Shown here in pieces: positions 22,386 through 37,016 of a stretch of 64,000 nucleotides of DNA (position 1 is the stretch's first letter; each line of letters starts with the position of its first letter). This stretch comes from Himantopus leucocephalus (taxonomy: Eukaryota; Chordata; Aves; Charadriiformes; Recurvirostridae). The stretch lies in contig RSEF01000005.1 in NCBI GenBank assembly GCA_003993805.1, positions 42,278,427 to 42,342,426 of the forward strand. The letters run 5' to 3'. Position numbers and translations under genes: made by a program. The notes under the pieces were generated by a model. The model was not told where the DNA came from. It did not search any database and saw nothing but the letters and a program-made list of their open reading frames with translations.

Positions 22386-24619
22386 TTAGACTAAATAGAC
22401 AGACACAGCTCTCAACAGCCTCTGCTTTGAACACAGTAGCAGTGAGCTCTGTCACCCCTTCAGGGATCCATCCAGGTCTGATTTGGAATGGCATATAGGG
22501 ATGAAGCAATGAAGATTACAAAGCACCATGACATAACATCTGGTGTTTAGTAAGATCTAACTAAGGAAATAAAAAGAAAGATAAAGACTCAATATATTTT
22601 GATTGTCCTAACCCATGACTTGCATGAATAACAGTTTCACCAGCTTGCATGAGCATTAAGAAGCAGTAAGAAACACAAAGCAGAGGCAGGTGTTTCTAAC
22701 GTGGCTGGGAAAATGACAGTAGTACTACTAGTTTAAACACATTACAAATAGTATTTTAAAAATCTACATTTAAGTGTAAAGATTGCAGAGGCCACACTCA
22801 AAAACAAAGTGGTGAGAAATGCATGTGCAGGAATCTAGTTTTTTACTCTCATTTCCATTCCATCACATCCCTGCCTATTCAGTACACCAGGCATCCTGCA
22901 GTGTTCAGCGAACAAGGACATCATCAGCCTTTCTTCAGCCCAGTGAATTGAACCAAACTCGGATTTCAATGTCTAGTTTCCCTCTCCAGTCTTCCTACAG
23001 CCTGAGTTTATGGACAAGGGATTTAGTACCATTAGAAGGCTTGATGTTCTTTCAAATGCATGTACTACTAAAGACAGCGATGCACACCTTGCCAGCAGAT
23101 TTCACAGCTGTAAGCTGACAGACGAGAAATGTCAGCATGCAGATATAATGAATTCTGATCCAGATTCCATAGGAGAGTGCTCCTGTGATTGCATATGCTT
23201 TTCCCAGCTTCATCAGTGTTCCTGTGACCCTTCTGCTGTCACTCACCTACTTCCCCATCCCTCCTGCTATCTTCTACACTGTCTTCTTGCCTGTCCCTGC
23301 CATCCAACTGCTGTGCCTCTCATGCTCTGAAACATTATCGAGAGAGCTTAAGACAGGAACCAAGTGATACTAGCCATCTGGGGAGGATGGAGGCAACAGT
23401 GACAAGAAGCATGATTACGTAGACTGTCTTGTACAGTGGACTTCAAGGGGGAACTTTGTTTCTGTAACTATATTTTGAAATGAAAATAGATCTGCAGCTC
23501 TGCAGTGGGGAGGGCAAGTGGGTGAGATCCTCAAAATTTTTGTGAATTCACCTCCCCTTGACAGTAAAATGAGAAAGAATAAAATGGGCTACTTCCTGTG
23601 TGCCATCAGCCTGCTGAGCACTGTACAGCCATGGAGGAAAACAGTCTCTGCACAGGAAGTTCAGACAAGCTGAGACTTCCCAGCTCTCAGAGTGAGGACA
23701 TTCCCACTGTGTTCCCTGAACTCTTCCCTAATGGCCCCACTGACGCCTGTGCACATCCACTGATTCGATGTAAAGGTGAGGGCAACTGCACCAAATACAT
23801 GCAGGGATTTGTCGACAGATAACCCACCTAGTACACCTCTTCAGGCAGGGCTGGGTCATACAGAGCACAGAGAAGGGACAAAATGACCCAATAATCATGG
23901 TGAGGGAGATGATAAGCTGTTATGGTGAACAGCCCTAGAGAGGGCTCAAGAGAAGTATGTGGAGTCTCTCATCAGAAAGCCTCAGGGACAGTTCAGTTAA
24001 CATTTGCCAGGAATGCTATCCTGCTGGGACCAAGGGGATGAATGGAATGATCTAATCCTACCTTCCAATCCTGTGACCAACCTAACTAAACTCAGGCATC
24101 AATTTAAAAGGTAATCTGCAGGATGCTCTTACAAGATGCTTCTTGAATTTATTTTCTCTTGTGTTTTAAAGAGAGTCTTCTAGCCTTAAGAAAGTACTGT
24201 TTGACATGGCTAGGGAAGTGCAGAGCTGAAGCCAAGCCCGTGAGAAAAACCCTACTCAGCAGCAACTTTATTTTCAATTCCCAGCACCTGAAACTGGAAG
24301 GCTGCCATTCTCCTCTAATCCCAGAGCACAAACCACACCAGCCTTTTCCCACTGCAAACTCCATTAAGATACCACCCTTGCCTTTTTTCAGAAAGGCAAC
24401 CTGAACTGTATCAATGAGCAGTCTGGTGTCCAGCAGAGAAGTGTGACTCATTCTTTCTTTGTCACATTCACAAAAGCCACGATAGGACACGTTGCCCCTG
24501 ATGGCAGGAGACAGGAGAGGATGACCCAGAAGGTCATCCTAGAAAAGCCTTTCTTCCAGTCCTGTGTTCCTTGTCGAGTGAAACTGAGAGAGAAACAATG
24601 TTTTCAATGTTGAGAGAGA
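22386..24619. other. Gene-free unique sequence
   Basis: No gene or clear repeat recognised. Frames are at most 113 codons, without domains. Confidence 0.45.
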
Positions 24620-24625
24620 GGATCA

Positions 24626-24715
24626 AGAGACTTGAATTTGTCCCTGCCTTGCCACTGACTGTGTAGGGTTTAATGTATCACTTCTATTACTTTACCTGTA
24701 AAACGCAGGCTGTAA
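24626..24715 (+). repeat. MIR-like fragment
   Basis: The blocks AGACTTGAATTTGTCCCTG, CCTTGCCACTGACTGTGTAG and ATTACTTTACCTGTAAAACG line up with sense MIR (gggttcaaatcctgctctgccac-tnactgtgtgac... tttcctcatctgtaaaatgg). The central block is partly missing. Confidence 0.5.
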
Positions 24716-26029
24716 AATGCACTAAACACAAGGAAACTGTAGAATTCAATGAATGGATAATTGTGTATCTCGGGAACAAAGTATACATTTATAATTAAAT
24801 GAAAGGATCATTCTTCATTACCACCAGCCTTTGTAAAGCAATTCAATTGCTCAGAAAGACATATATGACACACAGTTAGCAGTACATATTATTAAATTAT
24901 TAATTCATCCTATATGCCAGCATATTTATAATGTGCTGGTTGCTTTGGTTTCTAGGTGAGGAATGCACAGTATTGAACTCAAATTAATGCAATCAAATAC
25001 TTTACACTACATACTTCTAATTAGAAATGCTACAGATGATTTCCAAAATGATATTGTTAACAAAACAACATATGGCTTGCCTTGTTCACAAGCTTTTCAA
25101 TGCTGCAGTTGGTGATATAGTTTGGGATCCCCAAGACAAAAGATGTTACATAAATATCAATGCAAAAGTATTTCAACAGTTTCTCTCACCAACAAAAGCC
25201 CCAAGGCTTGCTGCATACTTAGCATAGTTGTTTATTTATTACTTTTACTATTTTTATTATCACTGTTTTTAAAAAGTCAAGTAATACAACATAATAATTA
25301 TGATTACAGATTCTCTGATGTATTTCCTTTAAGATGGGAACTGAATCCCAATGACTACCTCCCAGTTTGGGTAGTTAATTTCTACCTTTTCCCACTTCCT
25401 CTCCAGTTCTAGCTGGATATAATCTGATTCTTCCCTTCCTTAAAAGATGATTCAAATGCCGCTATGTACTATTAAATAATTGTCACGTTCGGCCATAAGA
25501 ATGACTGATTTTCAGCAGTGGGATAAGCAATTTCTATATTTTAGTCATAAACACTTGGCATATTTCAAATCAAAATAGTTACCTAAAGGGTTACTTTTCA
25601 AATATTTGCACTTAGTGATTCTTATTCCTTCTCTTTTCATTTCTTTCTAGTCCAGATCCCCTGGTCTAACTGGGAGGGAGGGTTATGGAACCCAAAAACG
25701 GCTTTAAGCTACTTAAACACTTCAGTAATGCTGGGGCTAGCGGGGGTCAGTTTAGCTCCTGCCATGACATCACCCACCCGGGACCGGGCAGAGCTAGGAG
25801 ATGGGACCTGCAGATCTGAGCCTGCATGGGCCAAAAGAAAAGAAATCATCCACCAAACTAAGACTGGGAAGCACAGTTGTGGGATGAAAGGACAGCAGTT
25901 GTAAAAACTGAAGATTTCTGGAAGCAGTTTTTAACCGCTGGTTTGAGAATCAGCTGTGATTTCCACAGCCACATCTACCAAACTGGACTGAACCACCTCC
26001 AACACAGAAAAAGCCTCAGGGAGGAGATG
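24716..26029. other. Gene-free, AT-rich sequence
   Basis: It is AT-rich, especially 24,770-24,960 with runs like ATTATTAAATTATTAATTC. A 66-codon frame at 25,027 has no recognisable domain. Homeodomain-type TAAT words are common, but base composition alone could explain them. Confidence 0.45.
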
Positions 26030-26110
26030 AAAAGTTTAATTAATTAATGCTTGTAAAATGCTTTGAGACCCTCAGATGGAACACACTAGAGAAGCAGAAA
26101 GACTTAATTA
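26030..26110 (+). repeat. MIR/CORE-SINE-like 3' tail
   Basis: TTAATTAATGCTTGTAAAAT followed by GCTTTGAGACCCTCAGATGG is close to the common amniote SINE end 'ttaatgtttgtaaagcgctttgagatcctcggatga'. The copy is short and sense-oriented. Confidence 0.55.
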
Positions 26111-29100
26111 TTTTTGCCATTGATATTATGGGGGGGCTAACCACTTCTTATTGAGTTACTATAGTCCTTTCATTGTTTTTGAGTTGGATCTGCTCTGCAT
26201 ATGGTATTTGGGACTGAAGAACAGCTGGAGAGAAATGGTGAAGTGATAATCTCAAGGATTTGGTTTGTAAAAACATCTTTTCAGGGATATTTGCTCAACG
26301 GAGTTGGACGATATTATGTCAGACCTGCTGTTAAACAGGAATCAGCCTATGGCACAAGCACACCTTAAATCAGCCACTGAATTGTGCCTTTGTCTCCTGC
26401 CATGGCAGTTCTTTTCCCCTTATTTCCCTTTATATGATTTTGCAATGGGAAACGTAGCTATTAGCTAAATAGCAGCAAAATATTTATGCTGAATAACCCC
26501 CTGAACAAGCACAAGGAGATATTGGCTAGCTTAACAGGACAGGAAAACAGACTCCAGATCCTTTCACCTCCATGTCACCAGGTCCAGCCCAGTCTAGATT
26601 GATCGTTGCAAAAATGCCATTTGACAGCTTTTTGGCACTCTGGACAAAATGAATTGGGCAAGGGAAGGATGGAAAAATCTCAGCCTGAGTCCCACTGGGA
26701 CAAGTATCAACACTACAAATGGCACTGCTTGCCAGCTCAGAAAAGAGGCCATTGCATTCCTCAGGCACATTACTTCCAGGAGGGCAGGAGGAATAATGTC
26801 AGGGCCATGTTAAAGAAACTTGCCCTGTCCTGCATGTACCTTTTATTCTCCAAAATTAATCAAGTGCCTTCCATCAGAAAAATACCCACTTTAAAGAGCA
26901 GAGAGAGACAGTGGGTATCAGCCAGACAGGGAGAGTGTAATTTGCAGGCAGTTTCCTGAAAGTAGCTCCTTTTAGGAGTGTGCCTCGGGAAAGAAATGGG
27001 AATTACGGCTAGTTACAATCCGTTATAACTCAGCATTACTAAAATACTTCTGCACCACAGCACTGTATCCATCCCTAGTTTGTTTGCTGCATGAAGCATA
27101 GCTCATTTGGAACAAGACAGGGCTAGACAGAGGAAGTTGACTCTCAAAGTCACAGTATCTTAGACGCCCTTGTGTCCTCCGTATGACACCGGGGCACTAC
27201 CTTGTCCTTGACATATTTTTCCTTATGATACCCTGATGAGGTGCTCCTTCAGGTGTTCTTTCAAATGCTGCAGGCAGCGTGGATCTTGCTGCAGTTGCGC
27301 ATGTACCTCATGTGAACAAGCCTGGATCTTTTAAACAACTGTTTGGCATGGCCGTGGGTGAACCATGTGGTTCTGGTACTCTGAAGTAGGGGAGAAAGAG
27401 CAGAGCAGCTGAAACTTTCTGTTCCCTCATAGTCTGATGGCTGTGCTAGCTTGCGGTTGTGTCAACACAGTCACAAGGCCCATGTGAAGTATAATATCAC
27501 AAAGAACAACAGTTATCATAGGGTATGTCACTACTTCTTCTTCTATATCTGATGGGAATGCAGGACCAGCTCAGAACAATGCGAAGAAGCAGTAATGCTG
27601 GTATCACTCAAACAGAGATTGGGATATTTCTCTCCCAAAGGTGGAACTGGCTCTGGCAGCTAGATCCAAAGCATAACACTGAGAAAAGCTGAACAGATTT
27701 CCTATGAACCAAGAATTCTAACAGTGGCATGTCCTACAAGCCCATGGTCCGGCCCCTTTCTCCTCCTGGTCATCAGACAAGGGGATCACTGAGATCTGTT
27801 ACTGAAAGAGAACAGAGGTAAGTGTTGCAAAACGATGGAACCAAAACCGAGGGCCTGAATTTGCAGTGAAGCTGCCCTGAACTTTATCACTTGTAATGAA
27901 GTGATAATCAACTTTCTGACATTCACTAGGAAGGTTAAATGAGTGAACAGAGAGAGAACTCAGCTGATCTTTGTCCACGGTTTGTTATGGGATCCATATC
28001 TGATAAATGATGTGTGTTACGTGGGTTAGACAGCCCTGTTTTTTTCTATAAGGTGTAAGACCACAGCAGCAAGACCTCTCTGAAGTTTCTTGGTACTGCG
28101 TAAGTCCAAACCCAAGCAATTCAGGACTCACTACTTACTTGTATCTGTAGTGGTTTGAGTCCTGGATGAAATGGATTTACTCCTTGTAGGCTGACAGGAT
28201 GGCAAAATTTACAGGTTAAAGTTTTGAAGCTCAGTCACAGCAGCAATAATTAGGCCTAATCAAAGTGCTGACTAACCACCACCACGTCAGAAGGGGCAGA
28301 AGGAAGGCCCCAGCCACATTCCTCAACTGGAGCACCTGGATGGCCGCAGGTCCTCCACTGCCACATTCACATGCAGGTGTACGTCCCTGACCCAAGCCAA
28401 ACTACAGTTAGACCCTTTTATTAGATGAAGAATTGAAGAATGGAGGAAGAAAGACTCAGATTCAAAAGCTGTTTAGACACCTAATGATGCAGATAGATGC
28501 CAGCTGGTATTTTCAGAAAATGCTGTTCGGCAGCTAAGAGATCAGAAAAAATCTGCCCTAAATCAGCCTACAACCAAACAGAAAATTGCAGGGGTCGAAG
28601 ACGAGGCGAGATCACCGCAGGAACAGCATGCTGCTGAGTGTCAGCTGCTCCCTCGGAAGCACCTCAGTGCACGCTCCCCTCCTTTGGTAAACGTGAGGTA
28701 GTGTGAGGCAGCTTGTCCGTCAACGAAAGGGGAATGAACTGTCTCAAGTTTAGTGTGGCATAAAGGAGTGTAAATGGATATGGCGCTGCTAGTCTCTGGA
28801 TACAAAGACAACTTACAAGCACAGCATTACAGTTCCTAGAAAGAAACCCAACAAACTCAGAAAATAAAACATTCTGACCTACTTTCACCTCCATTAACCT
28901 ACTCCTTCCTTAAAAGCTTAAGTAGATACATTCACTTGTTGCTAGGCTCTCAGCAGAAGGATTTGAAGTCCAGGGATTCCAGTTACACTCAGCAAAGGAG
29001 CGTGTTGTGGTGCCCTGGATACAAAGACCGTGTCTCTCACCCCCACCCTCGCAAACAGGAGGACTGATAGCTTGAATGCTTCTGCTACTCTCAGTTGAGC

Positions 29101-30060
29101 TCAACTTTTGTGAAAGCCTGTAGGCAGAGAGCCAGGTCTCCGAGCACCCAGAACAAAGCCCACTAAACCTTCACGGGTCACAGCTAGGCCTTTCAGAGCT
29201 GGGGCCACCACTGAACTTTGGCTAAATGAGACTGACCAGCTCATTGGGAATGAGGATGATGATATGGTAGTGTCTGACTTACCAGGGAGATGGATATGCA
29301 GTGGATGAAGGTGAGACTAAAAAAGCAGATGTACTTGACCTCTCTTCCAGGGTCCTCTGAGTACATTCAACTCGCACCCTGTCTGAGAGCACTGGTGACC
29401 TGGCCTTGAAGATAGGAAGGCAAGAGGGGATGCACAGGATTTTAACAACAAAGTGTGTTTGTAGTTCCACTAGAGCTGAATCCAGGAAATGTCATTGTTC
29501 ACAGCATGGGCCATGACCCCCACAGCCTGCTTTGGAGGCAGTGACCTCTGCCAAACGGTGACAGAACTCAGCTCTTAGGTTCAGCTTAATCCTGACCTGC
29601 AGCTCCACCTTTTAGCCCCCGGCTTCCCAAATCGCTTTGACAAGACACTGAACTCCTGACCTACAGAATCCCCTTTTATTCCAGTCCTTATCCCCCTCTG
29701 TCTCCATTCATCATTTCATTGCTCTGAGCTCTGTCAAAGTCACTCACTCTGGATCTATGACACCCTTCTTATTCTAATACTGAATATTAGTATTAGCAAT
29801 ACCATTCTCACCAGTAAACTCCTCTGTTTGACCATTGCCAACACTCCTCGACCCTGACAATGCCTGGTTTTGTTAGCCACACTGATCGGTTAAACTACAC
29901 CCCTCCCAATCTAAAGTGCCTCTGCTACTGCAATTCAGGGCTCGCCCTTCCTCCAGCTGTGTTGATGCACCTCCCTCCTAAGAGGCTTTCAGCATACTTT
30001 ATTCATAAGGGCTACAGCCTGCAAAGATGCTGAAACAGGAAGCCAAATGACTGCTGCGCG
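26111..30060. other. Gene-free unique sequence
   Basis: Nothing beyond short frames. A 117-codon frame at 26,606-26,959 was inspected and shows no domain. Confidence 0.45.
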
Positions 30061-30069
30061 ACCTTGGGA

Positions 30070-30077
30070 ATGCAAAT
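30070..30077 (+). promoter_or_regulatory. POU octamer (ATGCAAAT)
   Basis: Exact octamer in unique sequence. It is weak as a single site. Confidence 0.2.
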
Positions 30078-33000
30078 TCCATGTGTTTGCGAAGTCAAAG
30101 CAAGCCATTTCCTTCCCCAGTCCCTCCTCCCTCCGCAGGCGTGCAAGCCACAGCTAATGGGAAAACACACAGGCACACACAAAGCTTTGTCGATGCTAAT
30201 TGCCAGGAGCTGAGGCCCAGTCATCCTGTTGACTAATTTGTCAGCCGCTGCTGACTCAGCAATCTGGGGGGACAGTTTCTCTCAAGTGCTCAAGTGCATT
30301 GGGAAGTAAATGGTTCTTATTGTTCTTTCCTTCCCTTCGCTCCAGTGTCTGTATTTGTGGACGATTCCTGCCCCGGGCTTGACCTTGGCTGCAGCAGTGA
30401 CGGGAGGGCTGGGATTGCCACGGCTGGTGGGCCTCTCATTAAACACTAATGGAAAGAACAGTCTCAATGGTGGTAGCAGAGAGAGGGGGAAACATGTGAC
30501 CTGATCTGGAAATAGCATGTGCACGAGCAGGCCAGGGCAGAAAGGAGAGGGCTGACCTGAATGATGTGTGTTGCGTGGGATAAAGACAAGTGAGATCAAC
30601 ACACTGTCTGGAACAAATGTCGCTAAACCTGCCTGAAATACGCAGGACTTCCTCACTGAGAACTGCCTCTGCCCTTTGCTTAAACAGCAGATCTGGGCAT
30701 GAGCCAAGGTAAAAGTCCTCTGGTCGAAGGGAGAAACTGCTGCTGGTGAACTGCAGACGACACAGGAAGAGGCGCAGGCGTCCCCGGGCCGATGCAGGAG
30801 GGCAGACACCTGCAGCCACTCCATGCAGAATGTGCAGTTCTATACAGTCATGCAACAGGCATCACACACCCTGGCAACGTAAGGACCTGTTTGTGGAAAA
30901 GGTTACCTGAAAAAGAGAGAGAAAGTAGAGGAAGAGACAAAAGACAGGGCCCTGTGGAATTCCCTGTTCCCCAGATGGTTCATGGAGAACGGTGCCCCAA
31001 AGGGCACAGGTGGGACAGCCCATATAGTACATGCACGTCTACCCCAATGCACAGCTGCCAAAAACATTTATGCCCACTCACTGCACCACAGCTGCATGAG
31101 CCCCTGCACAGTTCCATAAAGCACACACCTACAGGGAGGGAGAAACGCTGCCACGTGCTAACAGATATCCCATATGCGCCCACTTATTTGTACATGGGGC
31201 TTCTGTGTGGGCATGCTGGTGTGGTGTATCTCTGTCCCCAGCATACCCATTACTGTGCCCAACTCTGGCCACGGCCCTGACTCGGTCCATCCCTGACTGG
31301 GTAGTTCTATCAGTACTGTGAACCTTTGACTCAGCTGATAGCAGCAGAGCTGAATCCTTTCTTGGAGACTGGCAAGCAGAGCGCATTTCTGCAGTCACTG
31401 CGGAGGGAGTGCTATGCATGCATAATACTTGTTGGCAGAACGGTACAGCCAGGGATTCTGTTGGAGTTTCGTCTGGAGAGGATTAAATAATTCATTATCA
31501 ATAATATTGTGAATTTTGGCAATATTTTCACTGAATAAATATTCACAAATACATTTCCATTATTTAGCCAGCTTTGGCTCTGTCCCATTCCATTTAATAT
31601 GCAGCTCTATAAGACTTTGCTCCCAGGTAGGAAAATAAGCTGAATCCTGTAAGATGTGTGGATCCCAGTAAGTTTTAGCCAGTTTCACAATCAGCAGGTG
31701 GCATTTATCTCTTACCTCAATTGTCTCTTTGTAAGAAAGAGCTTTGCTATGCAATGTTTTTCTAACCAGTCTGGGAATCCCAAAGGTGTTTATTAAGAGG
31801 CCTTGGCATTTACAGTATGTACAACTTCTGTCTGTGCATTTTCTTTAAATTCTTTGGTTTGTAGCTTCTCAGAAATAGCGATTTTGCTCTTTTTCACTTT
31901 GACCTGTATGCCTGGCTGATTGTAAACAGACTATTTTGAAAAAATGACTCTTCTTTTGAAGAGTATCCTGCATGTCAATAACATGAGTGGGTCCTCTGAA
32001 GATAGCAGGCATGTTTCTCTCAGGGTCACTGTTTTGAGAAATCCCTAGAAAACAATCCTTTTTCTATCTTCCTCCTGCTGCCAAACCAGATATGAAATCA
32101 AACTTTGGAGGACAGTCCTGCGCTTTCTTCTAAATATCCTCAGTATAGCCTGCTCTGTTCCTGACTTGCAGGAGTCTGGATCGTTGTTGGGCTATTAAAG
32201 AATTTGCTTTTATTCCAGGCTTTCTGAAGTTTACCTTCTCCATCTCTTTCTGTCCATTCCAGTTTAGTTACAAATCTCTCTCCTCCTGGGAATTTCTCTG
32301 CTCTGCTAGTGAGCCTGCATCCTTTTATATGGCTCATAAAGACCTCCTGAGAGGTTCAGAAGTCTGTAATGAATAACTCAAAAAATAATCATTCAGCTGC
32401 ATAAAAATACTGAGAGGCTCTAATTTCAATTGAGGACAAATCGCACAAATGTGGCCCTTCTAAGCCAAACCCATTTTGAAATAGGCTATTCCAACAAATC
32501 ACTGGAAGACTTTTTCATAGATAAAAACCTTCTCACTTTCCAGACATCTCCTTTATTAAATGCCTCCTCCAGTTCATTGCAATCTCTCCATATTAGGCAT
32601 AATACCAAACACTAAAATATATCTGATAGAGAGAAAGATGAGAGTGATGAAGTTGGGACCTAAATTATCACAGAAAATTACTTTATAATGTTAAATTGGA
32701 CTCACGGCCACAGTCCCATAAAAGTGGATATTTATCACAGACGGAGACAGACCCTTAGTCTTGGCTATACTCTATCTATGTGTTAAGTCCAAGGACAGAG
32801 GTGGCCTTAAACCACCTTTGGTGTCACTAGTCATGGGGTGCTGGGTTCTCTGATGTATATTAGAGCAGCCCAACAAGTCTCACTAAAGAAAATGTTGTGA
32901 ATCAGTCACACACAGGCATAGTCAAGTCCCTTTACCTTGGATGGGTACACATAGCCTGGTAGTAAGACATGTGCCACCGCACTTCTCTCTGTCTGGAGGA

Positions 33001-36000
33001 GTGAGATCCTCCAGAAGTCAGTCTCGGGCCTAGGCTAGAGACCCATCTATTCACTGCCACAGCACTGCAACCTGCACCTGCTTGACCAACTTCAGAGAGT
33101 GAAAGCAATAAGCTTCTTGGACTGCTCTGTAAATCAAGGGTTAGAGCAGACCAGACCTGGAATATCTTTTATTCCTACTGCAAAATGTGTTCCAGTTTTC
33201 CAAATAAATGTTAGCTTTTGTTTCCTTTCCCGACAACAGAGGATGTTTCTCTAATGCATGAAGAACTCATGGAAAAGCAAAACCCTGCCTTTTTTATTTT
33301 AGCGTGGGTACTTTCATTTTATCTATGAAAGAAAATAGCTTCTTCAGCCATCAGCTTCTCATGTGGAAATCATGATTGCTATAAAAAATTTGGAGCCTAA
33401 CAGAAAGAAATGAGGACACGACCCTGAAATGCTACAGTCTCTTTCTCCTTCTCCCTTTTTTCTTCCCTTTGCCTCTTAGTCCAACATTCTCTTACTTTCT
33501 CTTTAGTAGGAATCAAGGATTTCAGTAACACAAATTTTAGCACAAAAGACACCTCCTGTAAAAGCTGGGTAGTTTGGATCCAGGGCTCTATACCTCCCAC
33601 TTAGCTTCTATTTTAGTTACTGCTGACATATCCTTCAATCTCGGCATGGGATTAAGCACACAGGTTACCAGATGATTCTGTCCACTCAGTATAAAACTGC
33701 ATCACTGGGTTCCCACCCCTTTCCTTCTTCCACTTGAGTTGCAGCCTTTCCCTTCTCCTTTTTCCACTTGTGATACCTTTTCCCAAAAGACTTAAGTAGT
33801 GCATTGTCCCCTTCCCCTGGTTGAGGAATGAAGTTGCTAAATTATATTCATGGGTCCCATTCTGCTCTGTGACTGTGTAAAATTAAAGACCTTTCCTGTC
33901 TGAACAGGTTTACAAAATCCAGGGGTTCTGCTGCTGTTGTCTCCGTGCCTAGGAAAGTCTTGGGAAGCACACGCAATTGCAAACCAGGCCCAGCTCTGCA
34001 TAAGGGACTTTTCTGAAGGAGGGAAGAGGAGCCAGTGCAACTCCTGTGGATTTAGGAGACAAGCAGGCAGCTTTTCATGAAAGAAAACAAGCAATTTCAC
34101 TGGCAACTGCAATGGCGCCGGGCTTCACAGTCCCTTTTTCAGTACCTTGGCGTGAACAGAGAATCCTCAGACTCTCCTGCCACTTCCCAAAGGGGCCCCA
34201 ATGAATCACTAAAGAGTAACGCAAGATACTACCCCTTTGGGTGACCATGCTTCTGGTAGTGCAATGCTGGGAAAGGCTGAAGGGTCAGTGGGAAGCTCCC
34301 ACATGGCCCCACTTCTGGGCGGCAGCGCTGAAGCGGGGACAGCCACTCTGCACTGCAGAACTGACTCATTTGTTCTACACCACCAACCAGCAGCATTTTG
34401 GAGGAACTCATCTAGAAGCAGTATCTAGGCACTAGAACAACATTAAAACACGGGCAACATTGGTGCCTAACGCCCCTTTTCCCCTCAGTTTTCTCTGAGG
34501 CATGGCTTTTTCCTCCTGATTTTGTCTTCCCTCTTGCTACCCTCCCTGTGTTCCCATCTGGCCTGCTCTCTGTGGGACCTTGGACACCCTCTCACTGCCT
34601 CTGGTTTGCCATCTGGGGCTAGTAACACCAACCTCCATCCCACAGGGATGGGCTTGTGGGCGTGACACTTGGTGAATTCATGTCTACAAGCAATTGGAGG
34701 TCCCCTTATGGCCTCGCTAGAGAATAGGAGATGATTATTTTGATTGCTGCTGCCTTTCCCACAGACCACTTCTGCTCGGGTCAGCGTGACACCCTGCCTA
34801 AGGCTCTTGTGCCCTTTATACAGGGACGTGTTGGTTCCTGAGTGGAGCCTTCCTCACCCAGGTTATTTCTGTATCAGAGTTGCTGCACGCTAGGCTCCCT
34901 AAATCCGGCGCAATCCAGGAAGAGGTGATTCCTCCTCTGCCTGCCCTGCTCACAGCAGGTTGTCACCTACTCCGTGAACTGGGCCAGACGCTGTGCTGCA
35001 GCTCTGCTTTTACTCGGGGAATTACATGCTAAGTTGGTTCCTCCTTCCCATCCCCCATATCTCCAGCCACAAAAACAAGCAAATGCTTGTGAGCTAATCC
35101 TGTGCAGAGACTTTATTAAATAAACACAACTAGTACTGGTGGCTTGTTTGTTTGGGGTTGCTTTTTTTTGCATTTGCTATTTTTGGAAAGCTAATCCTCT
35201 GGAGTTCACCCAGAGATTTCAGTCACCTCCAAATAACACTTACTAATAATCTTAATAAATCCATCTCCTAAGCAGCAGCCACTACTGCCTGGCACTGAAG
35301 TACACAGAACACCTCAGCAGCTCTGCTTCAGCTGACACCCTTGTTTATCTTGATCGTAAATGAAATGGAGTACTTGCTCCATACATTCTCAAATCTCCCC
35401 GAATGGCTCCTCTGGGCGGTGTGACTGAGCACATCACTGAAGGGGAAGGCAGTCAGGAGGATGTGACTTGCAGGCTTCCTCTCTTCCTCTGCCTCACTCC
35501 AAACCAGCTGCTGAGCACTTCTCACAAGGCTGCCCATGTCTGGGGTAAGAGAGCCATATTAGATGCATGTGTAGCCATGAACACTGAGAAACTGCTTGAT
35601 TTATGTTGAAAAATTAAATGTCCCCATCAAAATAATGGTCCTAATCAAAGCAGGGGAACCTGGGGACATATTATCCAAATTTTTGATGCCCAGTCTGGTA
35701 CTCAAGGCAAGAGATGGGGTGTCAGGACATAGGGATACTGTTCTCACCTATTTCATTGACGTTGTATGTGAAGCTGGGACAAGTAACAAAAGCAGGGATC
35801 CATCAGGCACCAAGAATGGATTGTGCGCCTCAGTTCAAAACTGCAAACCTAACTCTTCCTAGGTTCTGCAGTCTAACTTAGGGTCCCTGAAAGCTATACA
35901 GAGCTCTTGGTTTTAACATCCTATTTCCCCCGGTGCTTGCAGACCCTCATGCTTTATGGTGCTGAAGAGCTCAGTGCTGATCTCATGCTGAACATGCTTC

Positions 36001-36127
36001 CTCCACTTTGCCCCTCAAGAACTTCAAACCAGCACGCAAGTTCCTATCAAATGAGTGTTCGCACAGAGACTCCTTCAATAAGAGTCTCTGTTTCCTTCAA
36101 AACAACTCTGTAAGAGGCTCTGCTCTG
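30078..36127. other. Gene-free unique sequence
   Basis: This holds the 180-codon and 138-codon minus-strand frames at 30.28-30.86 kb and a 162-codon plus-strand frame at 30,792-31,280. All lack domains and signal features, and they overlap frames on the other strand. I read them as chance. The segment 31,480-31,560 is AT-rich with repeated AATATT/AATAAAT words. Confidence 0.45.
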
Positions 36128-36235
36128 CTCAAGTATTATTAACCCCTGGTGTTACTGATGGGAAAATTAAAGATCAGGGTGAAATGACTAGTTTAAAGCA
36201 GACAGACCAGTGGCAAATCAGGTACCAATGTGGAA
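36128..36235 (-). repeat. MIR-like fragment
   Basis: The plus-strand order ATTATTAACCCCTGGTGTTA, CTGATGGGAAAATTAAAGAT, CAGGGTGAAATGACTAG, CCAGTGGCAAATCAGGTACC reproduces antisense MIR (ttattatcccca... acagatgaggaaactgaggc... aagtgacttgcc... agtggcagagccgggat). Diverged but in correct order. Confidence 0.5.
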
Positions 36236-37016
36236 GAAGGACTGAAGATTTCTTACATGTAGATCCTCAGTTTGCACAGACACACCCCTTTGAAGTTCTT
36301 TAGTTTAATGATTTAATCACAGCTCTGAAATATCTGGATGATAGACATTATGCATATTACCACTTTAACTTGTCCGTATGCCGCATTTAGAGGGGTTGAC
36401 ACTAAAGGCAGCTTCCTTATTGTGCCACCGGTGAAATCCAATGCTTGCCACAGTCTGGCTCCACTTTTTCTAACTGGTTTTCAGTATTCTCTGTTTCACG
36501 GGGCGGAGGAAGCTCTTGGGAAGGATGCCAGAGTCTTGGCCTTGATTACACTAATTGACAAGTGAGGTGGTTCCAAACCTCCACCAACAGAAACTGATAA
36601 GAGAAGGTTGTACCACTGATGCCCTGTAATACTGGAACTGGCACGGCAGGGGCTGGGCAGCAAGAGAGAATCCTATTTCTAATACAAGCTCATCCTTACT
36701 TACTGCCATCTCTTCAGAGTCAAGGCAAGGTTAAGCCAAACACTAAGAGAATTAAGAGGTTTGCAGTTTTTATCCTACATTAACCATTTGGCCTCACCCC
36801 TCCAAGCACCCGATTAGGATTTTATCAGCTAAACCTTCTTCCAAGACCCTTGTGAGCCATTGGGGAACTACAGATTTTGGGGGAGCTTATTTTTGTTCTG
36901 CTTCCCTGTGTTGTGCTGTCTAAGATTCTGAGTGCTATAGGCAGGGGCCAAATGGAGGGGAGAGATGCTAAACCAAACTGCTCACAGGAATTTGCTATGT
37001 TGAGGCCCACTATGAG

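Noticed and set aside
30282..30855. Overlapping minus-strand frames of 180 and 138 codons
   Set aside because: Two different frames are open over the same DNA, with no recognised domain, signal peptide or splice context. A chance frame of this length is expected somewhere in 64 kb.
30792..31280. 162-codon plus-strand frame
   Set aside because: No domain, and it partly overlaps open minus-strand frames. The H- and P-rich composition gives no family resemblance.
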